DNA of 64,000 nt from an uncultured Kiloniellaceae bacterium (GTDB lineage: Bacteria > Pseudomonadota > Alphaproteobacteria > Kiloniellales > Kiloniellaceae), in assembly GCA_947493695.1 (NCBI GenBank), contig CANLSF010000003.1, forward strand, positions 248,001 through 312,000. Direction: 5' to 3'. Positions 59,555-64,000 of the stretch are shown here, piece by piece. The notes under the pieces were generated by a model. It was not told the DNA's origin, ran no database searches, and worked only from the letters and a program-made list of their open reading frames with translations. Made by a program: the position numbers and the translations under genes. Every line of letters starts with the position of its first letter. Within the stretch, counting starts at the first letter, position 1.

Positions 59555-60402
59555 GCCCCTCGCGCCGTCGTGCCTGTATCGATCACAACCAGAGCAACAT
59601 CAGGGTCTCAGAACGGCGGGTGTGCCACGTCTTGGGTCAACACCGGTCCACGCAAAGGCGTCTGCCCGTGGGTCGTGCTGATGAGGATCGTCTGGTGGCC
59701 AATATGATTGAGCTGACCCGCCAATATGGTCGATACGGCTATCGGAGGATTGCAGCTTTACTCAGAGATGCTGAATGGCTGGTGAACGACAAACGTGTCG
59801 AACGACTGTGGCGACGTGAGGGGCACAAAGTGCCGATGAAACAGCCAAAGAAGGGGCGGCTCTGGTTGAATGACGGATCATGTGTCCGACTGAGACCCGA
59901 GCACCGCAATCACGACTAATCCTACGACTTTGTCCACCACCGAACGGAGGACGGGAGAGCCTTTAGAACACTAAACATCATAGACGAACACAGTCGGGAA
60001 TGCCTTGCTATCCGGGTGAAGCGAAAGCTGAACTCGATAGCGGTCATAGACGTGTTGACGGACTTGTTTATCTTGCGCGGTGTTCCTGCCTACATCCGGT
60101 CAGATAATGGCCCAGAGTTCATTGCTCAAGCGGTCAGAGATTGGATCGCAGTGGTCGGCGCAAAAACCGCTTACATCGAGCCAGGCTCGCTATGGGAAAA
60201 CGGGTACTGTGAAAGCTTCAATGCCCGGTTCCGTGACGAACTGCTGAATGGCGAAGTCTTTTGCAGCTTGCGGGAGGCACAAATCCTGATTGAACAATGG
60301 AGGAAACACTACAACACCAGAAGACCACATAGTGCTTTAGGTTACCGCCCACCGGCTCCAGAATCCATCGTCCCGATGGAAACCAGGCCGAACATGCACT
60401 AA
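59542..60402 (+). pseudogene. IS3-family transposase OrfB with in-frame stop
   Basis: The frame from 59542 reads LLSPSRRRACIDHNQSNIRV, ERRVCHVLGQHRSTQRRLP, RYGYRRIAALLRDAEW and so on. At 59917-59919 a TAA interrupts it between HRNH and SYDFVHHR, where related transposases read HVWSYDFV. The frame then goes on through IIDEHSRECLAIRV, IRSDNGPEFIAQAVRDW, ENGYCESFNARFRDELL to RRPHSALGYRPPAPE. The first catalytic Asp lies in SYDF after the stop; the D and E of the DDE triad follow. No frameshift is needed, only the nonsense codon. Confidence 0.85.
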
Positions 60403-60515
60403 CATTCAAACTGGACCATTCAGGTGGGGCTGATCATAATTAGATATCTTTTTCAGCATGATTTTTCCAAACAAGCGTCGTCTAAAAAAAGAGATGAGAT
60501 ATAAAACATTAAGTA

Positions 60516-61031
60516 TTATTCATTTTTAGTATTTACTTTCAAAAACTCTTGATAATCAGATAAAATTTCCTCTTCTATAAACTCTAACCTGCCACGAAGA
60601 ATTCTTGCCCATTCTTTAGTTGGCGGAACATTCACAGGAATCAGTTCCTCTACAGATAGGTCTTTCTCAACAGCCTCCACCCAATCCATCATTGCGAGGA
60701 CATAGCCATCAAGGGCGAAAGCAGCATTCGGGCAATCCTCGGGTTTCTGCCCTGAGATGTAAGCTGGAGGCAAATCCCCCATAATCACCCAGATAAGCTC
60801 GTCGACGTCGAGCCGGGTGCTTTCGATCTCAAGTAGAAAAACACCTAAAACCTTTGGATGGAAAATTCCAATACGCACGTTGACGACGCGATCACACCAC
60901 GAAAACGATTCCAGATATCGTCGTGACCGGCCAACTATTTCATCGAAAAATTCCAAATCATCTTTTTCCAAAACCTCAGGAGCTTGATCTAGAGAAAATA
61001 CTTTCGATTCATCAATATAGGGACGTGTCAT
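60516..61031 (-). CDS. Putative immunity protein of the HNH tip, paralogue of 63029
   Basis: 171 residues; the ATG directly follows the stop codon of the HNH frame (TGAATG), with GAGGAAAG as ribosome site. TRPYIDESKVFSLDQAPEVL, RRYLESFSWCDRVVNVRIGIF, WVIMGDLPPAYISG and PNAAFALDGYVLAMMDWVEAVE match the 63029 product closely, including VIPVNVPPT..WA. Acidic, as expected for an inhibitor of a basic HNH tip. The family name is not known to me. Confidence 0.75.
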   Translation of the reverse strand: MTRPYIDESKVFSLDQAPEVLEKDDLEFFDEIVGRSRRYLESFSWCDRVVNVRIGIFHPKVLGVFLLEIESTRLDVDELIWVIMGDLPPAYISGQKPEDCPNAAFALDGYVLAMMDWVEAVEKDLSVEELIPVNVPPTKEWARILRGRLEFIEEEILSDYQEFLKVNTKNE

Positions 61032-61212
61032 TCACTTTCCTCGCAGCTGCTGCCAACGTTTGTAGTCGTCATTCTCTCTATGACGCCGTATATGATCCTT
61101 ACGAGTCCTTGGCTGCACATTCGAAATATGATCAGGCCCTCCGTCAGCCAGAGGCACTTCATGAGAAACATCCTGATTTTTACCAGTGTCAGGATCTACA
61201 GGCCACGCGATA
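61032..61212 (-). pseudogene. HNH-type toxin tip joined out of frame to a truncated trunk
   Basis: The frame encodes NIAWPVDPDTGKNQDVSHEV, LADGGPDHISNVQPRTRKDHI and HRENDDYKRWQQLRGK, which matches the tip of the intact gene at 63524. HNH-type residues (H of DVSH, DGG, H of KDHI..H) are visible. It has no credible start and lies in a different frame from the trunk gene that ends at 61213. It looks like a displaced tip brought in by recombination at the trunk's C-terminus. An internal ATG at 61238 has a poorly spaced ribosome site. Confidence 0.65.
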
Positions 61213-62292
61213 TTATTCGGCACCTGCCCGCACCGCATCCCTGAAGGTCGTTTCGTAAAAGCTCTCCGCAGCCTCACGCTGCTGCGGGTTATCCGGATCG
61301 AACCCAACGCCGCTGCTCAGGGACGCCGTGAACTCCGCACTGGCTACCTCCCGCGCCTGCAGTGCAGTCTCCGCCGCTTGCGCCTCACCGCGCAGCGATT
61401 CAGCCTGAGGAGCCGAGACCGCGCCGGCCTCCTCCGCCTTACGTATATCCGCCAAACCAGCCGAGCCCCGAGCCATATTCTGCGAAAGCTCCAGCGCCAT
61501 CTGCGCGCCGAACCTTGTACGCTCCGCCTGCCCCTGTGCCAGGACCCTCTGATGCGCCTCCTGCGCATCTTCAAGCAGTTGACTAAGGCGATCTTCCGGC
61601 AACGCTTCCTGCCAGCGTCCTGTCTTCAGGCTCGTGACCAAGCCCGCCGGATCGCTCTGCATCTGGGCTTCCAGCAACTGGCTCAACACATGGTCGCGCC
61701 AAGCACTCGAAGCTTCCGGGCGCAGGCCGAGACCGGCCAACAAACCCGCCTCACCGCTTGCCTCATCTCCAAGCAATTCCAGAGACGCTATTGGAAACTG
61801 ACTGGCATCGACGGACACGCGCCCTGCCCAGTGCTCGACGATTCCGCGGGCATCCTGCAGGCTTTCGCCCAGGCGCTGCTGCACCGCACCTGCGAGGAGC
61901 TTCCGGTTCCAAGTGTCTCGCCGCAGTTCGAGACCTTCTCTCACGCGCCCCTGCAAGCTCTGACCTTCGGTGCCCTTTAGTAACTTCTCAGCGCTTGCAT
62001 CGAAGATTGACTGATGCCGCTCGATCCGCGCTTCGCTCGCTTCCCCCGGCGGCGCCTGCATGTCGCTCTCGGCGCGTTGTTTGGCCAGTTCCAGATCAAA
62101 CTGCGACATCTGCTGTTTGACCTGCCGCTCCTGGCGCTGTTCGATCACCTGACCGAGGCCGACGACCTCGGAACCCAGGTTGGCAATATTTCGCCCGATG
62201 CGGGCGCCGAAATGGGCGGCCTGTGCACGGGGCGTGTTGGAAAAGGCAGCGGGCGCAGATCTCCGCTGCGGCATAACCGGAAACCGCGGCAT
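61213..62292 (-). CDS. Truncated internal-virion-type trunk (copy 2)
   Basis: 359 residues from ATG 62292. Clearly homologous to residues 1-360 of the 34633 protein: MPRFPVMPQRRSAPAAFSNT, QVIEQRQERQVKQQMSQFDL, MQAPPGEASEARIERHQSIF, LRPEASSAWRDHVLSQLLEA, SAEFTASLSSGVGFDPDNPQ. The chain ends SFYETTFRDAVRAGAE where copy 1 goes on for about 440 residues. The break coincides with the start of the HNH tip. The protein might still be made, but it lacks the membrane segment and its own tip. Confidence 0.75.
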   Translation of the reverse strand: MPRFPVMPQRRSAPAAFSNTPRAQAAHFGARIGRNIANLGSEVVGLGQVIEQRQERQVKQQMSQFDLELAKQRAESDMQAPPGEASEARIERHQSIFDASAEKLLKGTEGQSLQGRVREGLELRRDTWNRKLLAGAVQQRLGESLQDARGIVEHWAGRVSVDASQFPIASLELLGDEASGEAGLLAGLGLRPEASSAWRDHVLSQLLEAQMQSDPAGLVTSLKTGRWQEALPEDRLSQLLEDAQEAHQRVLAQGQAERTRFGAQMALELSQNMARGSAGLADIRKAEEAGAVSAPQAESLRGEAQAAETALQAREVASAEFTASLSSGVGFDPDNPQQREAAESFYETTFRDAVRAGAE

Positions 62293-62293
62293 A

Positions 62294-62404
62294 TCAGCGC
62301 CTGTCGCATTCAATGGAATGGAGATGTTCGAGGGCGGACTCGAGGCAGCGTTTGCGGAGCAGAACGCGTTCGGATAAGCCTGAGAATGCAGTTAAATGCG
62401 GCAT
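62294..62404 (-). CDS. 36-residue leader-like gene (copy 2)
   Basis: ATG 62404 follows GAGGAGTTAAAGC. The stop TGA is one base from the trunk ATG at 62292. The product begins MPHLTAFSGLSERVLLRK and ends LEHLHSIECDRR, almost the same as the 37025 gene. Base changes relative to copy 1 are mainly silent in this frame, although the first codons of the longer trunk frame are similar too. The conserved ribosome site and coupling support expression. Confidence 0.65.
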   Translation of the reverse strand: MPHLTAFSGLSERVLLRKRCLESALEHLHSIECDRR

Positions 62405-62451
62405 GCTTTAACTCCTCGCAATGTTGGGGAAAGGCGCATAGGCCGGAAACG

Positions 62452-62519
62452 AAAAACGCCACGCATCCCGGCAGAAACCGGAAGACGTGGCGCATAAAAA
62501 AAGACTTCGAAACGAGGCC
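62452..62519 (-). terminator. Tandem terminator-like hairpins before the second trunk locus
   Basis: Same arrangement as at 37183-37250: CGCCACG/CGTGGCG arms (62457-62463 and 62486-62492) followed leftward by a T-run, and a second hairpin (62503-62519) with seven T. The second has one mismatch compared with the other locus. They lie about 50-110 bases before the leader start codon. Confidence 0.55.
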
Positions 62520-62570
62520 TGCTAAACTTCAAAGGTCAGGACAATTCACAATGCGTTTGGAATTGAAGCA

Positions 62571-62875
62571 TCAGGGTGGTTCGGATCGCGATGGTAAGTC
62601 CATGATCACAAAGTGAACCCGCACGCCGTTCCATTCATCCTCCCGAACATAGATTTTTCAGTCGCCCCGCCGGTAGATGGTGTCGGCCTTCACACTCAGT
62701 GTCACAGGATCCGTCTAGCGAACCCGAACCGGACCGCGCATATCCCCGCCAAAGACATCCTCGAACTCCTTAGAGTTACCTGAAGATGTCAATGCGACAT
62801 GCCACGTCGCTTGTGTAGTTACGCCGCAGTCACGCATGTAGATCACTACTTCTGGAGGGCTTCGATTAAATTACT
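62571..62875 (-). pseudogene. Decayed gene with two in-frame stops
   Basis: Read leftward one frame gives EVVIYMRDCGVTTQATWHVA, SGNSKEFEDVFGGDMRGPVRVR, stop TAG, TDPVTLSVKADTIYRRGD, stop TGA, KIYVREDEWNGVRVHFVIMD. The stretch reads as one sensible beta-rich chain interrupted only by two stops. This suggests an old small gene, perhaps immunity-like, that decayed between the intact immunity gene at 63029 and the second trunk locus. No start or family is certain. Confidence 0.45.
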
Positions 62876-63028
62876 CAGTCAAGCCTAATATGCGATAATC
62901 TGGTGTCGCAAAAAACCCAACCGGCCCACGACCGACGTAAAAACACATAAGGCAGCTGGAACAGGCTGAAGAAAGAAGTGCAGTGCTTTAGAGCAATCAC
63001 CGAGTTGACTTAAATTTAATGGTGATTG

Positions 63029-63523
63029 CTAACTCAGAAACTCCTTGTAATCCGTTAAAATTTGCTCATCGATGAATTCTAACCTGCTGCGTAACTCCTT
63101 CGCCCACTCTATAGTTGGCGGTACATTGACAGGAATGACATCTTCAATTGAGCGCCCCTCTTCCACTGCTTCGACCCATGTAAACATTGCACCGACATAA
63201 CCGTCCAAGGCCTGGGCCGCATTTGGACAATCGAGATTGTCATCTGCAATATAGGCAGGCGGCACATCACCAATAATCGTCCATATTCTCTCGTCGACAT
63301 CGGGGAATTTGGTTTCGATTTCAACTAGGAAAACACCGAGAATCCCTGGAAAAAACAAGCCAATTTTTACTTCAACAACCGCATCACACCATGAAAAAGA
63401 CTTGATGTACGTCTGCGCTCGTTCGCTGAACTCATCCAAAATTTCGCAATCTTCTTCATCGATAAGTTTTCGATAGTCCGATAGATTCGCAATTTTCGTC
63501 TCATCAATAAATGGTCGCACCAT
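63029..63523 (-). CDS. Putative immunity protein of the HNH toxin at 63524
   Basis: 164 residues; the ATG immediately follows the toxin stop codon (TAGATG), with GAGAGGAAAA upstream. VRPFIDETKIANLSDYRKLI, YIKSFSWCDAVVEVKIGLF, WTIIGDVPPAYIADD, PNAAQALDGYVGAMFTWVEAVE and IPVNVPPTIEWAKELRSRLEF match the 60516 protein. Acidic. Zero spacing to the toxin gene indicates a toxin-immunity pair. Confidence 0.78.
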   Translation of the reverse strand: MVRPFIDETKIANLSDYRKLIDEEDCEILDEFSERAQTYIKSFSWCDAVVEVKIGLFFPGILGVFLVEIETKFPDVDERIWTIIGDVPPAYIADDNLDCPNAAQALDGYVGAMFTWVEAVEEGRSIEDVIPVNVPPTIEWAKELRSRLEFIDEQILTDYKEFLS

Positions 63524-64000
63524 CTATTTTCCTCTCTGATTTCGCCAGCGTTTGAAATCGCCATTGTTCATATGATGCTCAATGTGGTCCTTGCGAGTCA
63601 TCGGCTTGACAACTTCAAAGTAATCCGGGCCGCCGTCGGCCAATGCGTTTGGATGAGACACATCCTGATTTTTACCGGTGTCGGGATCAATAGGCCAAGG
63701 AAGTTTCTTGTGCGCTGCATGTTGTTTCCTCAACGTTTTATTTGTAGTGTAACGCCCTGAATACCACCACGTAAAAGTTCCATCAGCGGACAGATCGCCT
63801 TTCTTCGCGTTTCGATAACCACCCTCACTCAACAAAATAATCGGAATCTTGGGTTCGTCGCTCTGATCCGGGAACGACGTCATTCTCGGACCATTGTCTC
63901 CTATCGGAACAAAGACCTCTGGCTGCCCATTCAGCAGGCTGTTGTCCGGCGGTGCGCCGCCGGTGGTGATGAGCTGCTCAACCTCGACACCCTCACCGAA
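63524..64000 (-). CDS. Polymorphic toxin with HNH-type C-terminus, 5' part outside window
   Basis: The frame is open to the right edge (158 residues inside the window). It starts there with FGEGVEVEQLITTGGAPP and DNSLLNGQPEVFVP, the same pretoxin linker as in the broken gene at 58542. The tip has WYSGRYTTNKTLRKQHAAHK, WPIDPDTGKNQDVSHPNALA, GGPDYFEVVKPMTRKDHIEH and NNGDFKRWRNQRGK. Conserved H/D/N/H residues suggest an HNH-fold nuclease acting on DNA or RNA in a target cell. The N-terminal trunk lies outside, so whether it is internal-virion-like cannot be seen. Confidence 0.75.
   Translation of the reverse strand, partial: FGEGVEVEQLITTGGAPPDNSLLNGQPEVFVPIGDNGPRMTSFPDQSDEPKIPIILLSEGGYRNAKKGDLSADGTFTWWYSGRYTTNKTLRKQHAAHKKLPWPIDPDTGKNQDVSHPNALADGGPDYFEVVKPMTRKDHIEHHMNNGDFKRWRNQRGK

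Larger units (their letters stand above)
59234..60422 (+). mobile_element. IS3-family (IS407-like) insertion sequence
   Basis: About 1.19 kb with overlapping orfA/orfB. Imperfect ends are TGAGTTGGTCC at 59234 and, inverted, TGAATGGTCC at 60413-60422. I could not find an exact 4-base target duplication. It inserted between the immunity gene at 60516 and a pretoxin gene, removing the 5' part of the latter. orfB carries an in-frame stop, so the copy is probably immobile by itself. Confidence 0.85.

Noticed and set aside
59234-60422. Exact target-site duplication of the IS element
   Set aside because: Bases flanking the proposed ends (CCAT on the left, GGTG on the right) do not match, so the exact borders stay uncertain.
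1-64000. CRISPR array
   Set aside because: No regularly spaced short direct repeats were seen on either strand; the repeats found are gene duplications and the two 105-base copies.

Overview
The window looks like a chromosomal segment of a GC-rich alphaproteobacterium, probably Rhodospirillales-like. This is inferred from the style of the housekeeping genes (class II DAHP synthase, SufE, glmU-glmS, glutathione reductase, DUF1989 protein, ExeA/OmpA genes). No rRNA or other species-level marker is present.

Region 1 (1-14.3 kb) is ordinary metabolism: a partial isocitrate/isopropylmalate-type dehydrogenase, an SMP-30 lactonase, a monooxygenase-fold protein, SufE, a nicotinate phosphoribosyltransferase-like enzyme, DAHP synthase, gor, gabD, a DUF1989 protein, glmS, glmU, gph and tRNA-Val(CAC).

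Region 2 (14.3-24.6 kb) starts with a secreted beta-helix protein beside the tRNA. A minus-strand podovirus (T7/BPP-1-like) block follows: capsid, decoration-like protein, two tail tubular proteins, GNAT-like protein, internal virion protein, tail fibre, DUF4376 protein and small membrane or lipoprotein genes of lysis type, closed by a strong terminator.

Region 3 (25-30.8 kb) holds host-like genes: OmpA lipoprotein, an ExeA-type ATPase fused to ankyrin repeats, an AsmA-like protein and a branched-chain aminotransferase.

Region 4 (31-40.6 kb) is a second minus-strand phage block (portal, Bbp19-like protein, scaffold). It runs into a large protein whose trunk looks like a phage internal-virion (ejection) protein and whose C-terminus looks like a polymorphic-toxin tip. 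Immunity-like genes follow, one of them frameshifted, with a plus-strand pair carrying an eCIS-like CACGGGC motif inserted among them.

Region 5 (40.8-51.1 kb, plus strand) has a four-gene ExbB/MotA-type membrane operon and then four asparagine-synthetase-like enzymes arranged A1-B1-B2-A2. A short divergent peptide gene of RiPP-precursor type lies upstream of each B gene.

Region 6 (51.1-64 kb, minus strand) has a LamG-M14 carboxypeptidase fusion, small tail genes, a split terminase large subunit and a terminase small subunit. Upstream of these is a second toxin/immunity array with a duplicated trunk, two related HNH tips, paralogous immunity genes, an IS3-family insertion and several broken modules. 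It continues off the right edge.

Together the three minus-strand blocks hold an almost complete podoviral morphogenesis set, but I see no integrase, repressor or replication genes. Polymorphic toxins are carried on internal-virion-type trunks. My main inference is a domesticated podovirus-like particle that carries toxin cargo, with dead toxin and immunity cassettes accumulating next to the trunk genes. An ordinary but scrambled prophage is the main alternative.
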